From assembly GCF_041435015.1 (NCBI RefSeq), contig NZ_CP107989.1, positions 2,418,001 through 2,482,000 on the forward strand: 64,000 nt of DNA, written 5' to 3'. Of this stretch, positions 43,826 through 52,822 are shown in pieces. The notes beneath the pieces were generated by a model, which saw only the letters and a list, made by a program, of their open reading frames with translations, ran no database searches and was not told the origin of the DNA. The number at the start of each line of letters is the position of its first letter. The first letter of the stretch is position 1. Source of the DNA: Streptomyces canus (GTDB taxonomy: Bacteria; Actinomycetota; Actinomycetes; Streptomycetales; Streptomycetaceae). Both the position numbers and the translations under genes were made by a program.

Positions 43826-44845
43826 TTACTCCTCGGCAGCCGCCACCGCCTCGTCGGCCAGCCGTGCCAACTCCCCCACCGGCAGCGACCCGGCTGCCCT
43901 GCGCTCGCGGGCGAAGGTGTTGGCCAGGCCCTGGAGAAGTTCGTTCAGCGGCGTCGGGACGCCGTGCCGTCGGCCCAGGAGGACGATCTCACCGTTGAGG
44001 TAGTCGGCCTCGATGGTGCCGGTGGCGCGGGCGAGGGACTGCCAGGAGGAGCCGCCGACCGGGACGCCGTCGAGCGGGACGGCGGTGACCTTGTCGCCGC
44101 GGGTCGTCCGCTGTTCCTCGACGCTCGCGTACGGGATCCCGGCCGCGTCGAGCGCCGCCTCGCCCTCGGCACGGACCCGCCGGCGCAGTGACCTGCTGTC
44201 CGCTCCGCCGTCGTCGGGGCCGCTCAGAGCCATCAGGGCGTTGCCGAGGTTGGTCAGCAGTTTGGCGTACTGCCACCGCGTCACGTCCGCCACGACCGGC
44301 GCCTCGAACCTGGACTTCTCCAGGTCGGCGGCGATCCGGTGCAGGATCTCGTCGGTGCCGTGCGGGTAACGGCCGAGGTGCAGCATCCCGGTGAGCGGGG
44401 CGCAGGCGGCGCTGACGACACCGGGTTCCACGAAGCTCGCCGGCAGCCAGACGCAGACGCCGTACACCTGCCGGAATCGCCGCAGGGCCACGCGCTGCCC
44501 CTCCACGCCGTTCTGCGCACACAGCAGCGGCAGCCGCTCGGCAGCCGTGCCGCCGCCCTCGACCGGGGCCGGGCCCCACGCGTTCAGGGCGCCTTCCGTG
44601 TCCTGGGTCTTCACGGCGAGGACGAGTACGTCGTCGGCGCGCAGTACGCCGAGTCCGGCCGGCCCCTCCACGACCGGGAGCCGGTACGTGAACTCGCCCT
44701 CCGGCACCCTCAGTCGCAGCCCGCTGTCCCTGAGCGCCGCGTACTGCTTGCCCCGCGCGACCAGAACGACCTCGTGCCCGGCCCCCGCGAGCCGTCCGCC
44801 GACGGCCCCGCCGACCGCCCCTGCCCCGATGATGATGTAGCGCAT
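43826..44845 (-). CDS. Ketopantoate reductase (ApbA/PanE) family protein
   Basis: A 339-residue NADPH-dependent reductase. IIIGAGAVGGAVGGRLAGAG is the dinucleotide motif at residues 4-23. The Lys in VLAVKTQDTEG and the Lys-Leu-Asn group in YAKLLTNLGNAL match the catalytic set. True 2-dehydropantoate reduction (panE) is possible, but Streptomyces have several paralogues, so I leave the symbol empty. It is convergent with the sulfur operon. Confidence 0.85.
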   Translation of the reverse strand: MRYIIIGAGAVGGAVGGRLAGAGHEVVLVARGKQYAALRDSGLRLRVPEGEFTYRLPVVEGPAGLGVLRADDVLVLAVKTQDTEGALNAWGPAPVEGGGTAAERLPLLCAQNGVEGQRVALRRFRQVYGVCVWLPASFVEPGVVSAACAPLTGMLHLGRYPHGTDEILHRIAADLEKSRFEAPVVADVTRWQYAKLLTNLGNALMALSGPDDGGADSRSLRRRVRAEGEAALDAAGIPYASVEEQRTTRGDKVTAVPLDGVPVGGSSWQSLARATGTIEADYLNGEIVLLGRRHGVPTPLNELLQGLANTFARERRAAGSLPVGELARLADEAVAAAEE

Positions 44846-44890
44846 GGGAGGAGCCTCGCACAGGGGTGTCGACGCTGTGCGCCCGGCGGG

Positions 44891-45256
44891 TCATCCTGCG
44901 AACGGCGTCGCCTGGTGGAAGTACAGCAGCCACCCGCTCGGCGTGCGCCGCCACAGTGAACTGCGGTGTGCCCGGCCGCCGTTGTGCTCCGTGTCGAAGG
45001 TGAGATGAACGACGTCGGGCGCGAGCCGGACCCCCTTCATCCCGGACGCGGCGATCGGCCCGGCCTCCTGATCCGAGGCCCCGGCGAGGGCGGCGATGAT
45101 CGACAAGCGGTCCCAGCGCCGCCCGGACGCGCCGAACTCGTGGAACTCGGGGTGCAGCAGCGCGCCCACCAGCTCGGGCGAGGCGCGCACCTCGGGGACC
45201 AGGAGCCGCAACTCGCCCTGGACGGCGGCCTCCACGGCGGAATCGCGGTCAGGCAC
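44891..45256 (-). CDS. DUF4440/SnoaL-like protein
   Basis: A 121-residue NTF2-fold protein. VEAAVQGELRLLVPEVRASPELVGALLH is a typical helical start, cut at about 20 residues here for brevity: the strand block is VHLTFDTEHNGGRAHRSSLW, ending in RTPSGWLLYFHQATPF. GTG 45256 overlaps the stop of the DUF1697 gene by 8 bp. The function is not known. Confidence 0.8.
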   Translation of the reverse strand: MPDRDSAVEAAVQGELRLLVPEVRASPELVGALLHPEFHEFGASGRRWDRLSIIAALAGASDQEAGPIAASGMKGVRLAPDVVHLTFDTEHNGGRAHRSSLWRRTPSGWLLYFHQATPFAG

Positions 45257-45797
45257 CGGTCATCTCCACCAGCTTGACGACGGTGTTCCAGTTGCGGCTG
45301 GTGGCGATCACGCCCTTGTTCAGCCTCGGCTTGGACAGGTGCTCGGCGAGCTTGGAGCGGCCGAGGCCGTCCGGGGCGTACAGGTACAGGGCGCGGTCGC
45401 CGAGGCGGAACTCCTCGGGGAGGTAGGCGGCCTGGTCGATCTCCGCGAAGCGGTCCGCGTCGACGGGCGCGGAGAAGTAGGTGACGTGGAGCTGTTTGGC
45501 CTCCAGCTCGGCGGCCGGGAAGGGGCAGGCCTCGGCGATGGCCTTCAGGTAGGCGTGGTCGCGGACGATCACGTCGACCGCGAAGCCGAACCGCTTCTCG
45601 ATCGCGCCCGCGAGCTCGGCGGCCAGGGTCTCCTCGTCGCCGTGGTCGGCGGTGAACACGGCCTGTCCGCTCTGGAGGTAGCTGCGTACACCACCATGCC
45701 CGAGGTCTTCCATCAGGGTGCGCAGGTCGGCCATGGGGACCTTCCTGCTGCCTCCGACGTTGATTCCGCGCAGCAGCGCCGCATACGTGGTCGTCAT
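45249..45797 (-). CDS. DUF1697 family protein
   Basis: A 182-residue protein with the family start (YAALLRGINVGGSRKVPMAD) and the conserved YLQSGQAVFTA and SRNWNTVVKLVEM motifs. ATG 45797 is used; an in-frame GTG two codons upstream is possible. The family has no known activity. It is cotranscribed with the DUF4440 gene. Confidence 0.88.
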   Translation of the reverse strand: MTTTYAALLRGINVGGSRKVPMADLRTLMEDLGHGGVRSYLQSGQAVFTADHGDEETLAAELAGAIEKRFGFAVDVIVRDHAYLKAIAEACPFPAAELEAKQLHVTYFSAPVDADRFAEIDQAAYLPEEFRLGDRALYLYAPDGLGRSKLAEHLSKPRLNKGVIATSRNWNTVVKLVEMTGA

Positions 45798-46031
45798 GCG
45801 CACACCCTAGGACGGCCTTCGCGCGTACCCCGATCATCGCCCCGCACAAGGGCCGTTAGATGTAAGGGTCACGGTCCTCCCCAGTGCGGAGGGCGCGCGG
45901 TCCCTTGGGAGGAGCCGGTGCCCGGCGGACCTCACCGGGCAGCACGACGAGATGGCCTTATCCGGCCCATACCTTCGAAACGAAAGGTGGCGGCAGGGGG
46001 CTGCCACCGCTCTCGAGGGGGCAAGCCCGTC

Positions 46032-48296
46032 ATGGGGAACGGAGACACAAGGGTGCGGGGCCTGGCCGCCCGGGCCGGCGGCTGGAGCGCACGGCACCGA
46101 TGGGCTGCCGTCGGTATCTGGGTGCTGTTCGTCGTTCTGGCGATGGGGCTCGGCTCGGCGGCGGGCCGGGTCGACGTCAAGGACAGCGACCAGCTGAAGG
46201 GGGAGACCCACACCGCCGCGAAGATCATCGAGGACGCCGGGATCGACGAGCCGGCCAGTGAGTCGGTGCTGATCCAGGCCAGGGACGCCGACGCCAAGGC
46301 GACCGACGCCGACTTCAGGGCCGCCGTCGCCGCGGTCGTGAAGGCGGTCGAGGGCACCGGCAAGGTCACCGACGTGACGTCGCCGTACGACACCAGGACG
46401 ATCTCGAAGGACGGCCGCAGCGCGCTCGTGCAGTTCGACATGCGCGGCGAGGCGGACACCGCCGGGGACCGGGTCGAGCCGGTGCTGAAGGCCGTCGAGG
46501 GGGTGCAGAAGGAGCACGAGTCGCTGCGGATCGAGGAGATCGGCGGCGCCAGCATGATGAAGACGTTCTCCGACGCGTTCGGCGACGACTTCGAGAAGGC
46601 CGAGCTCTCCGCGGTACCGGTGGCGCTCGGCATCCTGCTCATCGCGTTCGGCGCCCTGGTCGCGGCCTTCCTGCCGGTGCTTCTGGCCGTGAGCGCCATC
46701 ATGGCGACCATGGGGCTGATGGGCATCGTCAGCCATGTGATGCCCATGAGCGACACCGCCAACTCCGTGATGCTGCTGGTCGGTCTGGCCGTGGGCGTCG
46801 ACTACTGCCTGTTCTATCTGCGCCGTGAGCGCGAGGAGCGGCAGGCCGGGCGGGATCCGCAGACCGCTCTGCGGATCGCCGCCGCCACCAGCGGCCGCGC
46901 GATCATCGTCTCGGGTGTCACGGTGTGTGTGGCGATGGCGGGCATGCTGTTCACCGGGCTCGCCGAGTTCGAGGCGATGGGTCTGGCCTCGCTGATGGTC
47001 GTGGCGGTCGCCATGGTCGGTTCCGTGACCGTGCTGCCCGCGCTGCTCTCCCTGCTGGGCGAGCGGGTCGAGAAGGGCAAGATCCCCTTCCTGCACCCGG
47101 AGAGCCGGCTGCGTCGCAAGCGGGGCGGCAACCGGGAGAGCCGGTTCTGGACCGCCGTGCTCAAGGGCGTCCTCGCGAAGCCGGTCGTCTCGGTCGTGGT
47201 CGCGGCCGGCGCGCTGCTCGCCATCGCGGCGCCCGCGCTCGGCATGAAGACCCAGAACCTCACCCTGGACCAGCAGTTCGGCGACTCGCTGCCGATCGTG
47301 CAGACGTACAACCGGGTCAACGACGCCTTCCCGGGCGGCTCCGAGCCGGCCGAGGTGGTCGTGAAGGCGGCCGACATCAACGCCCCCGAAGTCACCTCCG
47401 CGCTGGCCGACTTCAAGGCGAAGGCGATCTCCTCGGGTGCCTCGCGCGGCCCGGTCGAGATCAAGCTGCACGACGCGCAGAACCTCGCCTTCGTGTACGT
47501 CCCGCTGGTGGGCGGCTCCGATCTCGACAAGGCCGGTCAGAGCCTGGACACGCTGCGCGACGAGGTGCGTCCGGCCACCCTCGGCAAGGTCGACGGAGTC
47601 GAGGCGCCGATCACCGGGCAGGTCGCCGGTTCCAAGGACTTCAACGACCAGCTGGCGGGAGCGGTCGTCCCGGTGTTCGCGTTCGTCGTGGTCTTCGCCT
47701 TCGTGCTGATGCTGCTGTCGTTCCGCTCGCTGACGGTCGCGATCACCTCGATCGTGCTCAACCTGCTGTCGGTGGGCGCCGCCTACGGCATCCTCGTCGC
47801 GGTCTTCCAGCACGGCTGGGGCGCGTCACTGGTGGGCGCGGAGGGCGTCGGCGCCATCATCACCTGGTTGCCGTTGTTCCTCTTCGTGATCCTGTTCGGC
47901 CTGTCGATGGACTACCACGTGTTCGTGGTCTCCCGGATCCGCGAGGCACGCCTGCGGGGCCGTACGACGAGGGACGCGATCCAGCACGGGGTGGTCACCA
48001 CGGCCGGTGTCGTCACCAGCGCCGCCGTCATCATGGTCGCCGTGTTCGCGATCTTCGGGACGCTGTCCATGCAGTCCATGAAGCAGATGGGCGTGGGCCT
48101 CGCGGCCGCGGTGCTCATCGACGCGACGATCATCCGGGGCGTGCTGCTCCCGGCGGTGATGGCGCTCCTCGGCGAGCGCAACTGGTATCTGCCGAAGTGG
48201 CTGAACCGGCTGCCCGACCTCACCCACGACGAAGCCGCGGACGCCGTGGCGGCGCCTGCGGCACGGGACGACGAGGGTGAGCCCCTGAGGGTCTGA
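46032..48296 (+). CDS. MMPL/RND-type membrane exporter
   Basis: A 754-residue transporter with two six-helix repeats and two extracytoplasmic loops (about residues 45-200 and 400-540). MLLVGLAVGVDYCLFYLRRE and VILFGLSMDYHVFVVSRIRE contain the family proton-relay Asp-Tyr pairs. ATG 46032 is a clear start after GAGGGGG. It may export lipids or antibiotics. The gene for an mgt-type glycosyltransferase lies convergent behind a bidirectional hairpin, so a role in drug efflux is conceivable. Confidence 0.9.
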   Translation: MGNGDTRVRGLAARAGGWSARHRWAAVGIWVLFVVLAMGLGSAAGRVDVKDSDQLKGETHTAAKIIEDAGIDEPASESVLIQARDADAKATDADFRAAVAAVVKAVEGTGKVTDVTSPYDTRTISKDGRSALVQFDMRGEADTAGDRVEPVLKAVEGVQKEHESLRIEEIGGASMMKTFSDAFGDDFEKAELSAVPVALGILLIAFGALVAAFLPVLLAVSAIMATMGLMGIVSHVMPMSDTANSVMLLVGLAVGVDYCLFYLRREREERQAGRDPQTALRIAAATSGRAIIVSGVTVCVAMAGMLFTGLAEFEAMGLASLMVVAVAMVGSVTVLPALLSLLGERVEKGKIPFLHPESRLRRKRGGNRESRFWTAVLKGVLAKPVVSVVVAAGALLAIAAPALGMKTQNLTLDQQFGDSLPIVQTYNRVNDAFPGGSEPAEVVVKAADINAPEVTSALADFKAKAISSGASRGPVEIKLHDAQNLAFVYVPLVGGSDLDKAGQSLDTLRDEVRPATLGKVDGVEAPITGQVAGSKDFNDQLAGAVVPVFAFVVVFAFVLMLLSFRSLTVAITSIVLNLLSVGAAYGILVAVFQHGWGASLVGAEGVGAIITWLPLFLFVILFGLSMDYHVFVVSRIREARLRGRTTRDAIQHGVVTTAGVVTSAAVIMVAVFAIFGTLSMQSMKQMGVGLAAAVLIDATIIRGVLLPAVMALLGERNWYLPKWLNRLPDLTHDEAADAVAAPAARDDEGEPLRV

Positions 48297-48330
48297 GCCT
48301 TCCTCGGTGAAGGCTGAACCCCCTTGTACT

Positions 48331-48367
48331 GAGGGCCCGTTGGTGACCGGGGTACCAACGGGCCCTC
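48331..48367. terminator. Bidirectional terminator between the MMPL and mgt genes
   Basis: GAGGGCCCGTTGGT (48331-48344) and its complement (48354-48367) make a 14-pair perfect stem with a 9-base loop. It ends two bases before the mgt-type gene's stop codon and 34 bp after the MMPL stop, so it can serve both strands. Confidence 0.78.
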
Positions 48368-48369
48368 AC

Positions 48370-49563
48370 TCATGCGGGCAGTGCCGCCTCGATGAGGTCG
48401 GCCGCCCTGCGGGTGCCGCCCTCCTGAGCCATCTCCGCCTGGATCTCCTTCAGTTTCCGGGCGACTTCGGGGTCGTCGACCAGCGCGAGGGCAGCCGCTT
48501 TCAGGGCCTCGGCGGTTGCCTCCTCGGTGTCGATCCGGCGGGCGACACCGAGGCCCTGGAGCATGTCCGCGTTGCCGAACTGATCCACGGCCTGCGGTAC
48601 GGCGATCATCGGCGTGGCGGTCGCCAGTCCCTCCTGGCTCCCGCCCGCGCCGGCGTGCGTGACGAACAGGTCGGCCTGCTTGAGGATCGCCAACTGCGGT
48701 ACCCAGGACCGTACTTCGACGTTGTCCGGCACGGTGCCGAGTTCGCCCGGGTCCACGTGCCTGCCGATCTGGAGCACGAGGTGCCAGCCGGGAAGGTCAC
48801 CGAAGGCCCTGACGCACTCCTTGTAGAAAACGGGCCGCCGGGTGAACGAGGAGCCGAGCGAGACCAGCGCCACCTTCTCCGCCGCGGCCGGCCGCTGCCA
48901 TTCCCCCTCGGCGCCGCGGTCGCCCTGACAGGCGCCGACGAAGGTGTACACGCTCTCGTCGACCCGGTCGGCGTTCGGCTGCAGGGCCTTGGGGATCAGC
49001 ACGAGGGAGCGGTCGGGACGGCCGACGAAGGTGTCCGGGTGCATGGCGACCCCGTTCTCCTCCAGCCAGCTCTGGAACCGGGCGTAGTAGGCCTGCCCGC
49101 GCTCGGTCTTCTTCGGCTCGGCCCACATCGGCTCGGCGACCTCCTCCTCGTAGCCCCGCCAGGCGACGAGGTTCGGCGAGAGGGAGATCGCCGACACGCC
49201 CCAGCGGTGGGCGAGGATGCGGGCCGGGTAGGCGGTGATGTCGTGCAGGACGAGATCCGGTTCGTCACCGTCGTACGCCTCGACCTGCTGCGGCAGGGCC
49301 TGGATCGCGTCGGCGAGGAAGAGCTCCACGTGGTCGAGCAGCTCGGTGCCCCAGGCCGCCGGGTCGTCGTCGGGGCCCGGCAGAGTCGAGTTCCAGGACT
49401 TCACCTCGGCACCGGTCTCGGCGACCTTCTCGGCGAACAGGGGCGGGACGGCGTACGTGACCCGATGCCCGCGCGCCACGAGCTCGCGGATCACCTCGAG
49501 GCTGGGGTTCACATGACCGTGGGCGGCGATGGAGAACATGGCGATGTGCGAGCGAGTGGTCAT
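48370..49563 (-). CDS. mgt: Macrolide-type UDP-glucosyltransferase
   Basis: A 397-residue GT1 enzyme. The start [20 protein letters not shown] and the C-terminal donor motif ([20 protein letters not shown], then [13 protein letters not shown]) match the Mgt/OleD/OleI group that inactivates macrolides by glucosylation. ATG 49563 is 7 bases from a -10-like hexamer, so a leaderless message is likely. It lies 126 bp downstream of the erm gene on the same strand, as in the S. lividans lrm-mgt pair. Confidence 0.88.
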   Translation of the reverse strand: MTTRSHIAMFSIAAHGHVNPSLEVIRELVARGHRVTYAVPPLFAEKVAETGAEVKSWNSTLPGPDDDPAAWGTELLDHVELFLADAIQALPQQVEAYDGDEPDLVLHDITAYPARILAHRWGVSAISLSPNLVAWRGYEEEVAEPMWAEPKKTERGQAYYARFQSWLEENGVAMHPDTFVGRPDRSLVLIPKALQPNADRVDESVYTFVGACQGDRGAEGEWQRPAAAEKVALVSLGSSFTRRPVFYKECVRAFGDLPGWHLVLQIGRHVDPGELGTVPDNVEVRSWVPQLAILKQADLFVTHAGAGGSQEGLATATPMIAVPQAVDQFGNADMLQGLGVARRIDTEEATAEALKAAALALVDDPEVARKLKEIQAEMAQEGGTRRAADLIEAALPA

Positions 49564-49570
49564 GACGGGA

Positions 49571-49600
49571 AGGCTAGACGAGACGAAACGTCTCGTGCAA
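49571..49600 (-). promoter_or_regulatory. mgt promoter with an internal palindrome
   Basis: On the minus strand TTGCAC (49600-49595), an 18-base spacer and TAGCCT (49576-49571) form a promoter 7 bases before the ATG. The spacer carries the 19-bp palindrome ACGAGACG-TTT-CGTCTCGT (49578-49596), the standard place for a repressor to block transcription. The message would be leaderless. No regulator gene is adjacent. Confidence 0.6.
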
Positions 49601-49688
49601 CGTGTTTGGGGAGTTCGAGCGGTACGGCGTCCGTTGTCCGCGGCGCCACCGTGCCCGGTCGCGCAGTTCCCCGCGTTCCTGGGCCCGC

Positions 49689-50462
49689 TCACGGCGCCAG
49701 CACCTCGTACAGCCGCAGCCAGTGCACCGGCGCCACCTCGCCCACCAGCGACCTCCGGTCGAGCCCCGCGGAGCGGAACGCCGCGTCCACCCGCCGCCGT
49801 GGGTGGGCCCGGCACAGGGACGCGTGCAGCGACCCGCCGACTCCCGAGAAGCCGAGCTCGACCAGGTGCCGCCAGCCGTGCAGCGCCGCGGGCCCGAGCA
49901 AGGGTGTATGCCGGCGCCCGATCCGGAGGATCCCCGCGTCCACCCGTGGCGCGGGCCGGAAGCTGTGCCGACCGACACGGCCCACCAGCCGCCAGTCATG
50001 ACGGGGCCAGCTCAGGACCGTCAGCTGGGTCCACCTCCCGTAGTCCCCGGTGCGTTTACGGGCGTACTCGAGCTGGGTGAGGAGTGTCGCGTCGGTGAGG
50101 GCGGGAGCCCGCAGACACCAGTCGACGATGTCCGCGGTCCGCGAGAAGGGCACGTTGCCGGCGACGGCGAACGGCGTGCGGGGCGGTCGGGCGACGAGGA
50201 AGTCCCCCTCGACCACCTGCACGTGTGGGGTGTCCGAGAAGCGCTCCCGGAGTACCGGAACGAGCCGCGAGTCGATCTCGTACGCGAGCAGCCGACGGCA
50301 GCGCGGGGCGAGCAACTCGGTCAACGCGCCCTTTCCCGCGCCGACTTCGAGCAGCAGCGGGGTCGGGCGAGGTACGGCGAGTCCGGCGAGGCGCGCGGCG
50401 GCACCGCGGTCGGTGAGGAAGTTCTGCGAGAGCACGCGGGAAACGCGGGTGGGGCGGCCCAT
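49689..50462 (-). CDS. 23S rRNA adenine N6-methyltransferase (Erm type)
   Basis: A 257-residue SAM-dependent enzyme. [19 protein letters not shown] (N-terminal), [15 protein letters not shown] (SAM loop) and [13 protein letters not shown] (catalytic N-x-P-F) are typical of Erm; methylating A2058 gives MLS-antibiotic resistance. The nearest type by memory is the monomethylating Erm(O)/Lrm of S. lividans. The downstream mgt gene adds a second resistance mechanism. ATG 50462 is preceded by a leader peptide (50554-50667). Confidence 0.9.
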   Translation of the reverse strand: MGRPTRVSRVLSQNFLTDRGAAARLAGLAVPRPTPLLLEVGAGKGALTELLAPRCRRLLAYEIDSRLVPVLRERFSDTPHVQVVEGDFLVARPPRTPFAVAGNVPFSRTADIVDWCLRAPALTDATLLTQLEYARKRTGDYGRWTQLTVLSWPRHDWRLVGRVGRHSFRPAPRVDAGILRIGRRHTPLLGPAALHGWRHLVELGFSGVGGSLHASLCRAHPRRRVDAAFRSAGLDRRSLVGEVAPVHWLRLYEVLAP

Positions 50463-50553
50463 GGCCAGTGGTCCTTGTCTTCCGTGACGGGAAACGGGCA
50501 GACGAAGGCCCCGACCGGAAGACTGGGGAAACAGAAGCGGGGACGCGCAGACG

Positions 50554-50667
50554 TCAGAGGGTGTCGCGCCCCGGGCCGGTCAGGGCTCCGGGGCCGCGGC
50601 GCATCCGGATGGAGTGCGTGCAGCCCCGGCCGAGACCGGAGATGTAGATCGCGTTGAAGGCTCCCAC
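50554..50667 (-). CDS. Candidate erm leader peptide
   Basis: 37 codons from GTG 50667 to TGA 50556-50554. The peptide begins VGAFNAIYISGLGRG, whose short hydrophobic NAIYIS stretch resembles known Erm leader peptides on which macrolide-bound ribosomes stall. GTG lies 7 bases from a -10-like hexamer, suggesting a leaderless message. 91 bp then separate it from the erm start. Pairing with the erm ribosome site was not modelled. Confidence 0.65.
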   Translation of the reverse strand: MGAFNAIYISGLGRGCTHSIRMRRGPGALTGPGRDTL

Positions 50668-50674
50668 GGAGGGC

Positions 50675-50704
50675 ACGCTAGGCGCGGGCCCTCGACGCCG
50701 ACAA
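50675..50704 (-). promoter_or_regulatory. Promoter of the leader-erm unit
   Basis: TTGTCG (50704-50699), 18 bases, TAGCGT (50680-50675), then GTG 50667 seven bases on. These are good sigma-70-type (HrdB) elements. They overlap the 3' flank of the sugar transporter gene at 50715 on the same strand, so the unit probably has its own promoter. Confidence 0.6.
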
Positions 50705-50714
50705 CCGAATTACC

Positions 50715-51989
50715 TCAGCGCTGGTAGCGGGCCAGCACCAGGTTCCCGTCGTCCTCCAGACGTTTGCGCAGCTCATCGAGGCCGATCGCTCCGCTGTAGT
50801 ACTCCTGGAAGGCGGGGGTGGCGACCTTGTCCTTCCACTCCGGGTAGCCGCGGACGGACTGCGCGGGCGCTGTGGTGAGGTGGGAGGCCAGGGCGGTGCC
50901 GGTGGCCCAGCCGTCCTTCGTGACATGGAGGGCCGGATCGGCGAGCGCCTGCGTCCCCGTGGGCAGCATCCAGTCCCCCAGCGCCAGCCGGACCATGTTC
51001 TTGGGCCGGAGCAGGAAGTCGATGAACTCGGCGGCTTCCTTCTTATGGGGGCTGTCCTCGGCGACGGACAGGGTCTGCGGGCTGACGCCCTGGGTGAGCC
51101 CGTCGGCGCCGGCCGGGGCCGGCAGCACCTGCCACTGGAAGCCCTTCGGCGCCTGCTGCGCGATCTGCTGACGGTAGGAGAACCCGAGCGGGACCATCGC
51201 GTACTTGCCGCCGAAGAAGCCGGGCAGGGTGTCGGAGCCGCCGCTGCCGAGTGTGGTGGGCGAGGCGCTGTGGTCGGTGTTCGCCTGGTCGTGGATCGTG
51301 CGGGGCACGGTCTCGTCGGCCTTCTCGAAGCGGATGGTGGCCTTTCCGTCGGCGCCCCGGTGGAAGAGCTGTCCGCCCGCCGACAGCGACAGGTTGAGGG
51401 TCGCGGAGACGGGCTCCTTGAGCGGCCAGGCCACGCCGTACGTGCCGTCTCCGCTGAGCCGCTCGGTGATCCGCCGGAACTCCGCCCAGCTCCATGGGCG
51501 TTCGGGGGTGGGGATCCGGACGCCGGACTCGTTCAGCCACTCGGCGTTGGCGATGAGGACACGGGGCTCCTGGAGGAAGGGCACGCCGTAGACCCCGTCA
51601 CCGAAGGTGGCGGTCGCCCAACTCCGTTGGGGGATGTCCGACTTCAGCCGCTGCGGCAGCAGGTCCTTGAGATCCGCCAGGTAGCCGCCGTAGGCGAAGT
51701 CCGCGAGGTCGTCGGAGGCGTCATGGATGATGTCCGGCGCCTCACCGCCCTCGAAGGAGGTGAGCAGCTGGTCGTGGACGCTGTCCCAACTCCCCTGCAC
51801 ATACTCGACCTTCACGCCGGGATGAGTCGCGTTCCACTCCTTCACGAGTGCCTTGTTGGCCTCGACGGACTCCTCCTGCCAGGCGAGGGACTGGAAGCGG
51901 AGGGTGATGCGACCGTCCTCCGGTGCGCTCGTGCCGGTACACCCGGCCAGGAGCAGAAGGAGCACTCCTACGAACCATCGGGCGCGCAT
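50715..51989 (-). CDS. Sugar-binding lipoprotein of an ABC transporter
   Basis: A 424-residue lipoprotein with lipobox LLLLLAGC at residues about 10-17. The body has the family-1 features (GSWDSVHDQLLTSFEGGEAP, FLRP-type C-terminus). It is the last gene of its minus-strand operon, after two permeases, and its ATG overlaps the permease stop by one base. The sugar is unknown. Confidence 0.9.
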   Translation of the reverse strand: MRARWFVGVLLLLLAGCTGTSAPEDGRITLRFQSLAWQEESVEANKALVKEWNATHPGVKVEYVQGSWDSVHDQLLTSFEGGEAPDIIHDASDDLADFAYGGYLADLKDLLPQRLKSDIPQRSWATATFGDGVYGVPFLQEPRVLIANAEWLNESGVRIPTPERPWSWAEFRRITERLSGDGTYGVAWPLKEPVSATLNLSLSAGGQLFHRGADGKATIRFEKADETVPRTIHDQANTDHSASPTTLGSGGSDTLPGFFGGKYAMVPLGFSYRQQIAQQAPKGFQWQVLPAPAGADGLTQGVSPQTLSVAEDSPHKKEAAEFIDFLLRPKNMVRLALGDWMLPTGTQALADPALHVTKDGWATGTALASHLTTAPAQSVRGYPEWKDKVATPAFQEYYSGAIGLDELRKRLEDDGNLVLARYQR

Positions 51990-52822
51990 CAGCTCTTCAC
52001 CGCCCCGGCCAACATGCCTCCCGTGATACGGCGTTGGATGATCGCGAAGATGATCAGCGAGGGAAGGGTGGCGAGGAAGGCGGCCGCCGCCAGTGGACCG
52101 AGGTCGGCGACGCCCTCGGCGCCGATGAAGTGGGTGAGGACGACCGGCAGGGTCTGTTTGTCGGAGGTCTTCAGCAGCACCAGCGCGAAGAAGAACTCGT
52201 TCCAGGCGGTGATGAACGCGAACAGTGCCGTCGCCACGATCCCCGGCGCGAGCAGCGGCGCCGTCACCGACACCAGGGTCCGCAGGCGCCCGGCTCCGTC
52301 GACGGCCGCCGCCTCCTCCAGTTCGGTCGGCACGGCGCGGACGTATCCGACGAGCATCCACAGCGCGAACGGCAGCGCCCACACGACGTACACCAGCACA
52401 AGGCCCACGAGGGAGTTGATCAGCCGGAGGTTCTTCAGCACCAGGAACAGCGGGATGATCACCAGCACGAGCGGGAAGGCCTGGCTGACCACCACCCAGC
52501 CCGTGGCGGCCTTCGCGAGCCAGGTGCGCCGGCGTGCCATGACGTACGCCAGCGGGGTCGCGATCAGTACGGCGATCACGGCGGCGGCGGATGCGGCGAG
52601 CAGGGAGTTTCCGGCGGCGCGCAGCAGGGGCTGTTCGTCGAAGGCCTGGCGGAAGTTGTCGAGGGTGGGGTCCCGTGGGATCCAGGTGGGGTGCAGACTG
52701 CCCAGTTCTCGCGGGGACTTGAAGGCGGTGGAGACCAGCCAGAGGAAGGGGAAGGCGAGGAAGACGAGATAGGCGAGGAGGGCGGCGTACTGGCCGACGC
52801 GTCCGGTGGTGCTGGTCCTCAC
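51989..52822 (-). CDS. Carbohydrate ABC transporter permease, MalG type
   Basis: A 277-residue permease; the EAA loop reads PTELEEAAAVDGAGRLRTLV near residues 165-184. GTG 52822 overlaps the preceding permease stop (GTGA). It pairs with the 52819-53763 product. Confidence 0.9.
   Translation of the reverse strand: MRTSTTGRVGQYAALLAYLVFLAFPFLWLVSTAFKSPRELGSLHPTWIPRDPTLDNFRQAFDEQPLLRAAGNSLLAASAAAVIAVLIATPLAYVMARRRTWLAKAATGWVVVSQAFPLVLVIIPLFLVLKNLRLINSLVGLVLVYVVWALPFALWMLVGYVRAVPTELEEAAAVDGAGRLRTLVSVTAPLLAPGIVATALFAFITAWNEFFFALVLLKTSDKQTLPVVLTHFIGAEGVADLGPLAAAAFLATLPSLIIFAIIQRRITGGMLAGAVKS

Noticed and set aside
49640..49690. GCGCAGTTCCCCGCG-type string after the mgt promoter as an insertion element
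   Set aside because: Strings of this kind are scattered in Streptomyces intergenic DNA as I recall; no inverted-repeat ends or transposase were found.
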